Part shown: one piece after another, positions 49,648 to 59,408 of the stretch
Layout of the letters: each line of letters opens with the position of its first letter
Position numbering within the stretch: position 1 is the first letter of the stretch
Source: Dongia_B sp964406155
Lineage (GTDB): Bacteria; Pseudomonadota; Alphaproteobacteria; Dongiales; Dongiaceae
NCBI GenBank assembly: GCA_964406155.1
Contig: CAYOQR010000022.1
Coordinates: forward strand, 1-64,000
Reading direction: 5' to 3'
Length of the DNA stretch: 64,000 nucleotides
The notes under the pieces: model-generated
Database searches by the model: none
Seen by the model: only the letters and a program-made list of their open reading frames with translations
What the model was told of the DNA's origin: nothing
Translations under genes and position numbers: made by a program

Positions 49648-52600
49648 ATGGCGGATGGCAAGAATGGCGGAAGCGTGAGCCCGGCGAGCGGATGGCGGCG
49701 GCGGTTGATGGCGGCGGGTTCGCTGCCGATGATGTCCCTGATGACGCTGCTGGCGGCAACCGGTTCGCCCCAGCCGGTTCTGGCGGCCGATATCCACGTT
49801 TCCACGCCGGTGGACACCGTCAATTCCGGTTCACTGGCTACCGGCACCGATGGCGTCATCAAGGACGGCGCCGGGAAGCTCACCCTGACCGGCGCCAACA
49901 CCTATACCGGCGGCACGACCATTCAGCAGGGCATCCTGGCGCTCGGCGCCGGCGGCAGCCTGGCCGCGACCGGCGCGGTCGACCTGGCAGCGGCGGGGAC
50001 CGGCTTCGACATCTCCGGCTCGATCGGCAACCAGACGATCGGCGCGCTCGGCGGCGTCAGCGGCAGCACGATCGCGCTGGGCGGCAATTTCCTTGGATTT
50101 GGCGACGCGGGCAATGCCGCCTTCAACGGCAGCATCGACGGCTCTGGCGGCCTGATCAAGAACGGCACCGGCATCCAGACATTGAACGGCGCCAGCACCT
50201 TCAGCGGCGGCGTGGCCCTGAATGCCGGCGGCCTGATCGTCGGCAATAACACCGCGCTGGGAACCGGCGCACTGACGGTCTACGGCACGACCACACTCGA
50301 TTCGAACGCGTCGATCACGCTGTCGAACGATGTCATGCTCTCTTCCGGCTCCGCCCTGGCAGTGGGCGGCAGCAATAATCTGACCCTTGACGGCACGATC
50401 AACGGCTCTGGCAGCCTGGCCAAGGACGGCAGCGCCACATTGACCCTGCAAGGCGCCAACACTTATACCGGCGGCACCACCATCAATGCCGGCACGCTGG
50501 CGATCGGTACCGGCGGCAGCCTGTCCGCGCTCGGCACGCTCGCCCTCGCCGGCACAGGCACGTTCGACATCTCGGCCGGCGGCAACCAGGCGACCGGCTC
50601 GCTGGCCGGAACAGGCGGCACCGTCACGCTGGGCGGCAACACGCTCACCCTGAACGGGGTCGACGACAGCACCTACAAGGGTACCATCGCCGGCAACGGC
50701 GGCCTGATCAAGAACGGCACCGGCATCCAGACATTGAACGGCGCCAGCACCTTCAGCGGCGGCGTGGCCCTGAATGCCGGCGGCCTGATCGTCGGCAATA
50801 GCACCGCGCTGGGGACCGGCACCTTGAGCGTCAACTCCTCCGCCAGGCTGGATGCCAGCACGGCGCTCGTTCTGGCCAATAACGTCAACCTGTTGCCGGG
50901 CGCGATTCTCACTTTGTCCGGCAGTAATGCGATGACGCTGGGAGGTACGATCTCGGGCAGCGGCGGCCTGACCAAGAACGGCAGTGCCGCATTGACCTTG
51001 AACGGCGCCAACGCTTTCCACGGTGGCGTGGTCCTGAATGCCGGCGACCTGATCGTCGGCAATAGCGGCGCGCTGGGGACCGGCGCCTTGAGCGTCAACT
51101 CCTCCGCCAGGCTGGATGCCAGCACGGCGGTCAGTCTGATCAACAATATCGGCTTGTCGTCGGGCGCGACCCTCACCTTGCCCGGCAGCAATGCGATGAC
51201 GATGGGAGGCTCGATCTCGGGCGCCGGCGGCATCACGAAAAACGGCTAGGCAACCCTGACCCTGACCGGGGTAAATACCTATACCGGCGGCACCACCATC
51301 AATGCCGGCACGCTGGCAATCGGCGCCGGCGGCAGCCTGGCCGCAACCGGCGCGCTCACCCTCGCCGGCACGGGCGCGGTCGATATCTCCAGCTCGACCA
51401 CCAACCAGACGATCGGCTCGCTGGCCGGAACGGGCGGCACCGTCGCGCTGGGCGGCAGGAGCCTGACGATTGGCGGCACGGGCACGACCACCTTCGACGG
51501 CCGTATCAACGGCACCGGCGGCCTGGTGAAGACCGGCAGCGGCACGCAGGTCCTCAACGGCGTCAACGGCTATACGGGCCAGACCAGTATCAATGCCGGC
51601 ATCCTGGCGGTGGGCGACGAGATGCATGCCACGGCGTCGCTGGCCGGCAATGTCGCGGTCAGCGGCGCCGGCACGCTGGCCGGCCATGGCACGGTGACAG
51701 GCTCGGTCGATAACGCGCAAGGCGGCATGGTGGAGCCGGGCGGCTCGATCGGCACGCTGCATGTCGGCGGCAACTACAACCAGGACAGCAATTCGACCCT
51801 GCGCATCCAGGTGAGCCCCTCGGCCGCCTCGCAACTCGCAGTCGGCGGCACGGCCAATCTCGGCGGCACGCTGAACCTGGTCTTCGCGCCGGGCGTCTAT
51901 AGCGCGCGCAGCTATACCATCGTCAGCAGCACCGGGCTGAGCGGCACCCGCTTCGCGACGGTGGCGCAGAATGGCGGGGCGATCTTTAACGACATCACCT
52001 ACGATCCCAATAACGTCATGCTGATGGTCAATGCCAGTTCACTCGGTGGCGGCGGTACCGGCGGCGGCTTCACCGTGGCGCCGCAGAACGGCCAGGTGAT
52101 CGGCGCGACGACGGCGAGCCTGGTGCAGGGAGCGCAAGCGGCAAGCCGGACCTTGTTCGGCCATCTCTCGGACCGCCGCCTGGGTGCTGTGGGAAAGACC
52201 GGGACCGATGATCTGCGGACCGCCTTCGCCGGCAGCGATCCGACCCAACAGGCGGCCTTCGGCGGCGATCTCGCGGGCTTGAACGCGGTTGTCGCGGCTC
52301 TGCCGGAAGCGCTCGCCAGGCATGGCGGCTGGTTCCGCGCCACGGGCGGCTTCGGCAATATCGACGGCGGCAGCCTGCATGACGTGGACAGCCATGGCGG
52401 CGGCTTCATGGCCGGCTATGATTATCACCTGACCGATCAATTCCTGATCGGCGGCGCGGTGGGCTATAGCCGCACCCAGATCGAGCAGAGCGACGGCAGC
52501 AATGCAGAGATCAACACGCCACGCGCCAATCTCTACGGCAGCTATCAGATCGGCAACTTCGCCCTCGACGGCAGCCTGGGCTATGCCTATGACCGCATCG

Positions 52601-53130
52601 AGACGCGCGATGTCAGCGACGGCGGCACGGCCAAGTCCCGGCACGACGCCCATGAGCTGAGCGCTGGGTTGCAGGCGAGCTACCGGGTCGACCTGCCGCA
52701 GAAGATCGCCCTCACGCCGCGCCTGGGCCTCGACTACCTGCATCTCTTCGAGGACGGCTTCAAGGAGAACGGCACACAGGATTTCGACCTCCAGGCCAAA
52801 AGCGGCGATCTCGACTCCTTGAAGTCCTCGATCGGCATCAGCGTGGCCCGGACCTTCGAGACCGATCGCGGCACGCGCATCACTCCGCAACTCGATCTCA
52901 CCTATAGTCACGAAATGCTGGACAACGGCCGCAACGCCCAGGTGCTGGCCGGCGGCGGCGCCTTCACCATCCAGGGCGTGAAGCCGAGCCGCGACGAGTT
53001 GATGCTGGGGGTGAGCCTCACCGCTTCGCTCAGCCAGAGCTTCGATCTCTATGGCGGCTATATCGCCCTGCTGCCGGTTGGCAATACCGCGAGCCATAAC
53101 TTCTCGGCGGGGCTGCGGGTGAGTTTTTAA
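49648..53130 (+). pseudogene. Autotransporter with PATR repeats, interrupted by an in-frame amber codon
   Basis: The frame runs from 49627 (GTG) or 49648 (ATG, MADGKNGGSVSPASGWRRR) to 53130, about 1160 residues, but has a TAG at 51247-51249 (residue 534 from the ATG). A signal peptide (MMSLMTLLAATGSPQPVLAA) is followed by a passenger of Gly/Ala/Thr-rich beta-helix units with NTYTGGTTI-type passenger-associated transport repeats, and a C-terminal autotransporter barrel (from about 52230) ending in HNFSAGLRVSF with terminal Phe. In paralogous units the TAG position is a Ser codon (DGSATLTL), so one base change explains it. Either a recent null allele or suppression is possible. Confidence 0.85.
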
Positions 53131-53156
53131 CCGGTGACATCGGGTTTGTCCGGAGC

Positions 53157-54131
53157 CTAACCGGCCGCACGGCCGCGCCTCTCCCGCACCATATCCCGAT
53201 GGCGCTTGAACCAGTCGATGGCGCAGCGCATCACCGCATCGCAGGCGCGTGAGGGCGGGCTGGCCGGATGGCGGACCAGCAGGATCTTCTGCGGCGGAAC
53301 GGCATCGCCGATCGGCCGCACCGCGATCTCGGCGCCGTCATAGCTGCGATCGCCCACCGGCCGCGTATAGGCGACCGCCACGCCATGGCCGCCCGCCACC
53401 AGGCCGCGCTGCAATTCGAAGCCGGTCACCCGCGCGGCGATGCGGGGCGCCGGGAGACCGTGTAACGCAAAGAGATCCATCACATGCTGCCAGGTATGCG
53501 GCTGCTCGTTCATGACGAAGGGTTCCGCCGCGAGATCGCGCAGCTTGACTGTCTTGCGAGCCGCCAGGGGATGCGCCGCCGGCAGCAGCGCCGTCAGGCG
53601 CAACGCCCCCAATTCCGTGATCTCAAGAGTATGGTCGAAGGCAACGTCGTAGCTGAGCGCGAGATCGATGCTGTTCTCTTCCATCGCCCGGGCGATCGCG
53701 TCGAAATCGCCTTCGCGGAACCGCAAGGTGACGGCCGGATGCCGGGTGCGGATTTCCGTCAGCAGGCGCGGCAGATAGAAGGGTGCGAGATCGTGATGGC
53801 AGGCCAGCACCACATCGCCGCCGACCGGATCGTCCTCGCCCTCCCCCACCAGACCGATGCCAGCGAGATCCGCCGCCTCGGCCAGCAGGTTGCGGGCGCG
53901 GGCGAACAGCCGCCGGCCGAATGGTGTCGGCATGATCCCCTGCCCCTTGCGGCGCACGAACAGCGCGCGGCCGTAATACGCCTCCAGTTCGGCGATGGCG
54001 GCCGAGATCGCCGGCTGCGAGACATTCAAGGCCGAGGCAGCGGCGGTCACATTGCTGCGCTCGGCGGCGGCCAGGGCATAACGCCACTGTCGCAAGGAGA
54101 GATGGCGCAAGGCAGGCGATGGCTCGGTCAT
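53157..54131 (-). CDS. LysR-family transcriptional regulator
   Basis: A 324-residue regulator with an N-terminal winged helix (RHLSLRQWRYALAAAERSNV, ASALNVSQPAISAAIAELEA) and a substrate-binding-like C-terminal domain. It is divergent from the second PhyH gene, with a 125-bp AT-rich promoter region between them, and so is the likely regulator of it. Its 3' end is duplicated as a remnant at 49106-49264. Confidence 0.87.
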   Translation of the reverse strand: MTEPSPALRHLSLRQWRYALAAAERSNVTAAASALNVSQPAISAAIAELEAYYGRALFVRRKGQGIMPTPFGRRLFARARNLLAEAADLAGIGLVGEGEDDPVGGDVVLACHHDLAPFYLPRLLTEIRTRHPAVTLRFREGDFDAIARAMEENSIDLALSYDVAFDHTLEITELGALRLTALLPAAHPLAARKTVKLRDLAAEPFVMNEQPHTWQHVMDLFALHGLPAPRIAARVTGFELQRGLVAGGHGVAVAYTRPVGDRSYDGAEIAVRPIGDAVPPQKILLVRHPASPPSRACDAVMRCAIDWFKRHRDMVRERRGRAAG

Positions 54132-54256
54132 CAGATTTCCTGATTTATCATATCCAATCAGATTATTTTACGTGATGCCCTATCCGGCGCCAAATGGTTC
54201 CGACACCCGCCCCGGTCCGTCCCGACCGGATCCGCAACGAGAGCCGAGGCATCGCC

Positions 54257-55228
54257 ATGAACGAGAGTCGCCGCATCACCCCTGAGAGCCAGGCCGAGAA
54301 CATCACCGAAAGCCCAGCCAATTCGCTGCTCGGCCATATCGTCGATGCGCCCAGCCATCGGACTTGGGATGCCGAGACCCGCGCCGCCTATGACCGCGAC
54401 GGCGTGGTCTGCCTGCGGGGCGCCTTTTCCGCCGCCCATGTCGCCGCCATGGCCGCTGGCGTCGAGCACGATCTGCACGCGCCCGGCCGTTTCTTCCGCG
54501 ACCAGACGCCGGAGAACTCGCCGGCGAAATATCTCTTCTCCTTCTGGAACTGGCAGAACAACCCGCCGTTCCAGCAGGTCATCTTCAACTCGCCGGCGGG
54601 CGAGATCGCCGGCCGCCTGATGGGTGCCGAGCGCGTCACCATGATCATGGACAACTGGTTCCTGCGCGAGGCCGGCGCCACCAATGGCGCGCCCTGGCAT
54701 CACGACGAACCCTATTTCGATTTCGACGGCGGGCGCATGTGCGTGATCTGGATGCCGCTGGAAAAGGCGGACCGCGAGGAAGGCCTGACCTTCGCGGCCG
54801 GCTCGCATCTTTGGGGCAAGCTCTTCATGCCGCTCTATTTCCGCCACCGCCAGCCTTATGACGGGGTCGAGGCGGATGGCGGCTATGATGTGGTGCCGGA
54901 GATCGATAGCGAGCCGGCGAAATACCGTCTGCTCGCCTGGGACCTCGATCCCGGCGATTGCCTGGTTTTCGATCTCCGCACCTTGCATTGCGCCACCGCC
55001 GGGACCAAGCCCCTGGCGCGGCAGATCCGCCGCCTGTCGCTGCGTTTCGGGAACCAGGATGTCCGTTTCAAGCCGCGCGGCGTCTGGACCGAGGAAATCA
55101 GCCGCTTCCTGATCGATGAGGGACAGAAAACCGGAGAAAAGCTCGACTGCCCGGTCCTGCCCGTCGTCTGGCCGGCGCCTGAAACGCGAGAACCGGCCAC
55201 GACAGGACCAGTCGCGACAGGAAAATAA
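54257..55228 (+). CDS. Phytanoyl-CoA dioxygenase (PhyH) family protein
   Basis: A 323-residue Fe(II)/2-oxoglutarate oxygenase. The HxD iron ligands are in APWHHDEPYFDFDGG (about residues 155-158), and the distal His in LVFDLRTLHCATAG, followed by the 2-oxoglutarate Arg region in ARQIRRLSLRFG. AAYDRDGVVCLRGAF is the family's opening. Start 54257 (MNESRRITPESQ) is preferred to an in-frame codon at 54194. Substrate unknown. It is distinct from the PhyH protein at 13967. Confidence 0.83.
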   Translation: MNESRRITPESQAENITESPANSLLGHIVDAPSHRTWDAETRAAYDRDGVVCLRGAFSAAHVAAMAAGVEHDLHAPGRFFRDQTPENSPAKYLFSFWNWQNNPPFQQVIFNSPAGEIAGRLMGAERVTMIMDNWFLREAGATNGAPWHHDEPYFDFDGGRMCVIWMPLEKADREEGLTFAAGSHLWGKLFMPLYFRHRQPYDGVEADGGYDVVPEIDSEPAKYRLLAWDLDPGDCLVFDLRTLHCATAGTKPLARQIRRLSLRFGNQDVRFKPRGVWTEEISRFLIDEGQKTGEKLDCPVLPVVWPAPETREPATTGPVATGK

Positions 55229-55360
55229 CGCGGAAAATTACCGCCTATTTGCCGCAATCCCCTATTTGTCTCCGCCCCGGTGGACTTGCTAAGATGCGGC
55301 CCTTCGGGGGGAGGGTTCGGACCCTGAACGACTGCAGTTGGGGGGCTGGCGGCGCGCGGC

Positions 55361-56095
55361 ATGAAAAACGCGGATCGCATCAATTTCTATACTGACACGC
55401 CGGCTTTGCAGCCGCAGGCTGCGCCGCTTGGCACCGCCGCCAATAGTCACGAGCGCGGCGCCGAAGCGGCCGCCACCACAACGGCTATCGCTGCCGGTAC
55501 CTCTATTACCAGTACCACTGCTGCCAATTCCGCCGCTGCTACGGCCGAGCATACTGCCGTCAAGACCGCCTTGCGCGAGACGGCAATCTTGCGCGATCAA
55601 CTGGCGACGCATCAGGCCGCCGCGCCGACCGCCGATCAGCGTCAGTTGCAGCGCCTGCTCTCCCATCTCGACAACTCGCGCCAGGACCAGCTCGAAGGCA
55701 CGCCCGAAATCGGCAATCGCCGCAGCCGTCGCGCCGCGCAACGCCGGGGACGCTGGGTCAAGGCGGCCCTGGCAGCGGCGCTGCTTCTCGTCGCCCTGCA
55801 AGCTGCCACGCTCTGGTGGCTCTATCGCCAGACGGAGATCATGCTGGGCCGACCGCTGACCGCCGATACCCTGATCACCGCCACCTCGGACGATCTCAGT
55901 GTCAGCTTCCGCGCCGATGCCGATGCCGGCACCGTCGCCCATCTCTTACAGGCTCTGCATCTGCGCGTGGTCGACGGACCGCATGACGACGGCACCTATG
56001 TCCTGCGGCCGGAAAGCGGCACCGACAGCGTCAAGGCCCTCAACGCCCTGCGCGACCGCCGCGACCTCGTCTACAGCGCCGCTGCGGCGGATTGA
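55361..56095 (+). CDS. Hypothetical membrane protein, anti-sigma-like architecture
   Basis: A 244-residue protein with a low-complexity Ala/Thr-rich N-terminal half (about 1-70), a cytoplasmic helical segment, one membrane helix (WVKAALAAALLLVALQAATL, about 127-147) and an extracytoplasmic C-terminal domain (TVAHLLQALHLRVVDGPHDD) that resembles the C-terminal domain of anti-sigma or zinc-finger membrane proteins. No sigma factor gene is adjacent and no zinc motif is present. Function unknown. Confidence 0.55.
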   Translation: MKNADRINFYTDTPALQPQAAPLGTAANSHERGAEAAATTTAIAAGTSITSTTAANSAAATAEHTAVKTALRETAILRDQLATHQAAAPTADQRQLQRLLSHLDNSRQDQLEGTPEIGNRRSRRAAQRRGRWVKAALAAALLLVALQAATLWWLYRQTEIMLGRPLTADTLITATSDDLSVSFRADADAGTVAHLLQALHLRVVDGPHDDGTYVLRPESGTDSVKALNALRDRRDLVYSAAAAD

Positions 56096-56470
56096 TCCTG
56101 GCTGATTGAGTGTTGACGCCGAGCAATCGGCTACGTCCCCAACTGCCCCACTATCACCCTGGAGTTAGATCCAGGAGTCCATGCCTACATCAAGCACGAC
56201 TTCCGCCATGGATTGCCGGGTCAAGCCCGGCAATGACAAGGGAGAGTGACATGACCCAGTTACAGCTTCGGGCACTACGTTTCAGCTAGGCTCGCACAAT
56301 GTGTCACCATCCCCACTGTCACCCCCGGACTTGATCCGGGGGTCCATGCCGACACCAAGCACAGCCTTTTCCATGGATTGCCCTGCCGACGCTTGTCGGC
56401 CTACGCCGATGGGGTCAAGCCCGGCAATGACAAACGAGATGACATCGCCCCTTGCGCGCAGCCAGCGCCG
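56096..56470. repeat. Two palindromic repeats of the GTCAAGCCCGG family
   Basis: In this 375-bp gap lie two elements, about 56150-56243 and 56318-56438. The second has a clean 29-bp module (56383-56411) inserted in its right arm, directly after GGATTGCC, the same site as in the element near 48872. No gene is seen. Confidence 0.8.
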
Positions 56471-57301
56471 CTACGCCGCCGGCAGTGAGAGCAACTGCCG
56501 GGCTTCCGTTGGGCTGGCGGGGTGGCGGTCGTATTTGCCGCAGAGATCGGCGACGCGCTTCACCAGTTCGGCATTGCTGGCGGCGAGGCGGCCTTTCTCG
56601 AAATAGATATTGTCTTCGAGACCGGTGCGGGCATGGCCGCCGCGCTTCAGGGCCCAGTGATTGACGTCGAGCTGCAGGCGGCCGATGCCGGCCGCGGTCC
56701 AGGTGGCGCCGGGCAAGACCTCGTGCAACTCATCGATCATGAAATCCAGCACCTTCTCCCGCGCCGGCAGGGCATTGGGAATGCCGAGCACGAATTGCAC
56801 ATGGGCCGGTCCCTTCAGCAATCCCTTATCCAGCAGGGTGCGGGTGTTGTAGAGCATGGCGAGGTCGAACAATTCGCATTCCGGCTTGACGCCGTTATCG
56901 AGCATCGCCTGCGCCATCTCCTCGACCAGTTGCGGCGGATTCTCATAAATGATGGTGGCGAAGTTCACTGATCCCGTCGCCAGCGAGCACATATCCGGCT
57001 TCAGACCGATGCAGGAACCGCGTGCCACCGCATCGCGGCCGCGCCCGCCGGTCGAATGCTGGATGATGATGTCCGGGCAATGCTTGCGGATGCCGGCCTG
57101 CACCTCGGCGAAGCGCGCCGCATCGGAACTGGATTTGCCGTCTTCATCGCGCACATGGATATGCACGAGCGTGGCGCCCGCCTCATAGGCCTGATGGGTG
57201 CTTTCGATCTGCTCCTGGGGCGAGAGCGGCACGGCGGGATTCTGCGCCTTGGTCGGCTGGCTGCCGGTGATGGCGACGGAAATGATGGCGGGCTTACTCA
57301 T
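56471..57301 (-). CDS. BKACE family (3-keto-5-aminohexanoate cleavage-type) enzyme
   Basis: A 276-residue zinc-dependent beta-keto acid cleavage enzyme (DUF849). The zinc ligands and conserved blocks are visible: GATLVHIHVRDEDGKSSS (His-x-His), IIQHSTGGRGRDA, and GGHARTGLEDNIYF. BKACE enzymes condense a beta-keto acid with acetyl-CoA, giving acetoacetate and a new CoA ester; substrates vary (lysine, carnitine and other degradation routes). The start at 57301 (MSKPAIISVAITG) is typical. The gene stands alone downstream of the NDUFAF6-like gene. Confidence 0.88.
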   Translation of the reverse strand: MSKPAIISVAITGSQPTKAQNPAVPLSPQEQIESTHQAYEAGATLVHIHVRDEDGKSSSDAARFAEVQAGIRKHCPDIIIQHSTGGRGRDAVARGSCIGLKPDMCSLATGSVNFATIIYENPPQLVEEMAQAMLDNGVKPECELFDLAMLYNTRTLLDKGLLKGPAHVQFVLGIPNALPAREKVLDFMIDELHEVLPGATWTAAGIGRLQLDVNHWALKRGGHARTGLEDNIYFEKGRLAASNAELVKRVADLCGKYDRHPASPTEARQLLSLPAA

Positions 57302-57373
57302 GGACGGGCCTCATGATCCCGGTTTCTCCCCTCTGATCTTTCTTTAGGCGCGGCCAGTTCTACACGCCGCCAG

Positions 57374-58276
57374 CTACACACGGCCCATGATCCGGGCCAC
57401 CAGCAGCCGCCAGATATCCGACGGCTGGTTGTCGATATTCTCATAGACGAAGAGATCGTAGCCGCCCCGCCGCAGCCGCTCAAGCTGCAGGCCGGCGAGA
57501 CGCGCCGTCAGCAGCGCCGGCACGACCCGGCGTGACGGCCGCAGGGCGCGGAGTGCCGTCAGGTGATCGCCGGCGATCCGGACCAGTTCCTCCACCGCCT
57601 TGGCCAAAGCCGGCTGCGGCTTGAGGTCGAACAGCAGGTCGAGATCGACGCCATGCCGGCGCATCACGTCCTGAGGCAGCAGGAGCCGCCGGTACTGGGC
57701 CTGAAACAAGGTGGCGCGGATCAGGCCGGTCAGGCCATAGGCGATGCCGGCATGGCGCGCCATCGCATCCATCCGCTCATCCGCCGGATCGCTCCCGTGC
57801 TCAACACTCCCCCGCTCACCACTCCCCCGCTCACCACTGAGGGCTTGCAGCGAGAGACGAACGAGATTGCCCGCCGTCGCGTCGAGATAGGCCTCGACCC
57901 CCGCAAGATCGAGATTGGGATCGGGATCGATATCGCGTTCGCGGGCGGCAATCATCGCCTCCAGCCGCGCCACCGGCAGGCGATGGCCGCGCACCGCCTC
58001 GGTCAGCGGCGGCGTCACTCCGTGTCGTCGCACGGCGCCCCCGGCGGCGATCTCGCCCACCGCATCGCGCCACCATTGCAGGCGGATGAGGCCCAGCATG
58101 TGCTCGGAAACCGATTCGCTGATCTGGGCCAGTTCCAGGTTGAAGGCCGCCAGGGCGGCGAGGACCGGCCGGTCACGGGCCGGCGCCACCAGCACGCTCA
58201 GGTAACGGTCGCGGTCGAACCGGCTGAGTTGCTCGAGGCAATATTGCTCACCGCCATGTGTCGAGGGTTCAGCCAC
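57374..58276 (-). CDS. Squalene/phytoene-synthase-family protein, NDUFAF6-like
   Basis: A 300-residue protein with the isoprenoid-synthase fold (QISESVSEHMLGLIRLQWWR, HAGIAYGLTGLIRATLFQAQ) but without intact DxxxD motifs, which fits the NDUFAF6 branch, a complex I assembly factor in mitochondria. In many Alphaproteobacteria it is encoded after yajC-secD-secF-Mth938; here sodB and a PuuD-like gene on the other strand lie between. A short SGERGSGERG insert comes from tandem repeats at 57800-57840. Confidence 0.8.
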   Translation of the reverse strand: MAEPSTHGGEQYCLEQLSRFDRDRYLSVLVAPARDRPVLAALAAFNLELAQISESVSEHMLGLIRLQWWRDAVGEIAAGGAVRRHGVTPPLTEAVRGHRLPVARLEAMIAARERDIDPDPNLDLAGVEAYLDATAGNLVRLSLQALSGERGSGERGSVEHGSDPADERMDAMARHAGIAYGLTGLIRATLFQAQYRRLLLPQDVMRRHGVDLDLLFDLKPQPALAKAVEELVRIAGDHLTALRALRPSRRVVPALLTARLAGLQLERLRRGGYDLFVYENIDNQPSDIWRLLVARIMGRV

Positions 58277-58449
58277 GTCTTACCCTTACGCAGAAGAAGG
58301 AAATACACATTCTGATTGTCACCCGGATATCCTGGCCTACAATAAGCTGTAGAGACTGAGATCATCAGTCCGGGAGGCAGTCGGTCCAGCTGAACGCGGA
58401 GCATCCGACGGCCTCGGGTCATTTGACTAGCATGTATGGGGGAGAAAAA

Positions 58450-59025
58450 ATGAGCAAAATTCTGGAGAATCTGAAGACAACCCTGATCGCCGGTATCGTT
58501 GTCGCGATCGTCATCGCTGTTTTGCGCCACGGATCGCAGATGGGCAGCGAGGCTTACGCGGCGCTGGTCATGCGCTGGATCCATGTCGTCACCGGTGTCC
58601 TGTGGATCGGCCTGCTCTATTACTTCAATTTCGTGCAGATCCCATCGATGCCGAAGATCCCGGACGAGCAGAAGCCGGCCATCGGCAAGGTGATCGCGCC
58701 GACCGCCCTGTTCTTCTTCCGCTGGGCCGCCGCCTTGACCGTTCTCTTCGGCCTGCTGACCGCCGGCGCCAACCGCTACCTGGTCGAGGCCCTCACCTTC
58801 CAGTCGGGGGTCGCAACCATCGGGATCGGCATGTGGCTGGCCCTGATCATGGCCTTCAATGTCTGGTTCATCATCTGGCCAAACCAGAAGAAGGCCCTCG
58901 GCATCGTCGAGGCCGATGCCGATGCTAAGAAGAGGGCGGCACGCATCGCCATGCTGACCTCGCGCATCAACACGCTGCTCTCGATCCCCATGCTCTATTG
59001 CATGGTCGGCCAGAAATTCGGCTGA
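58450..59025 (+). CDS. PuuD-like (urate hydroxylase N-terminal, DUF989) membrane protein
   Basis: A 191-residue protein with about five hydrophobic helices. RWIHVVTGVLWIGLLYYFNF, FFFRWAAALTVLFGLLTAG and MAFNVWFIIWPNQKKALG are typical of the PuuD/DUF989 family. Full-length PuuD urate oxidases also carry a cytochrome c domain; it is absent here, so the protein may be a membrane partner or have another role. The start 58450 (MSKILENLKTTLIAG) follows GGGGGAG. The gene is divergent from the NDUFAF6-like gene and ends in an intrinsic terminator. Confidence 0.78.
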   Translation: MSKILENLKTTLIAGIVVAIVIAVLRHGSQMGSEAYAALVMRWIHVVTGVLWIGLLYYFNFVQIPSMPKIPDEQKPAIGKVIAPTALFFFRWAAALTVLFGLLTAGANRYLVEALTFQSGVATIGIGMWLALIMAFNVWFIIWPNQKKALGIVEADADAKKRAARIAMLTSRINTLLSIPMLYCMVGQKFG

Positions 59026-59062
59026 TCGGACCGGCGACGGAACAGCGCGTCGCCATTGCGGG

Positions 59063-59090
59063 AACGGGAGCCATCGGCTCCCGTTTTTGT
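59063..59090 (+). terminator. Intrinsic terminator after the PuuD-like gene
   Basis: ACGGGAGCC at 59064-59072 pairs with GGCTCCCGT at 59076-59084, followed by a T-run at 59084-59088. It lies about 40 bp beyond the stop codon. Its stem is identical to that of the sodB terminator. Confidence 0.88.
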
Positions 59091-59408
59091 TGGCATTCCA
59101 CCTTTCCTTGGAGCCTCGACTTTTCTTCGAGCTTCGACGGCATTGCCTTGGTTTTAAAGAATTTACCGGGATGGTCGCAAATCTCGCCCACGATCCGCAT
59201 CCGGCAGTGTCGAAACCTGACAACGCGCCGCGCCTTGCCCTTCCGACATCCGATTGACACATCACCGGCACTTTTCGTCGCCGATGTCGCTCACAATCAA
59301 TAACCCCCATTACTTTAGGGGTGAAACGCGCGCCGGATGACGGTAGGAATGTTGCGTCACGGAGAAGCCAAACAAAGACCTGCCAACAAGAAGAAAGGTA
59401 TGTCAGTC
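59091..59408 (+). other. sodB upstream region
   Basis: A 318-bp region with no gene. A CCCC-ATTACTTTA-GGGG hairpin lies at about 59306-59322. AAAGG before the start codons is the ribosome-binding site. Confidence 0.4.

Noticed and set aside
49831..51834. A 667-codon open frame on the minus strand
   Set aside because: It is antisense to the repetitive autotransporter passenger; its repeats mirror those of the passenger gene and no ribosome-binding site or domain is present.
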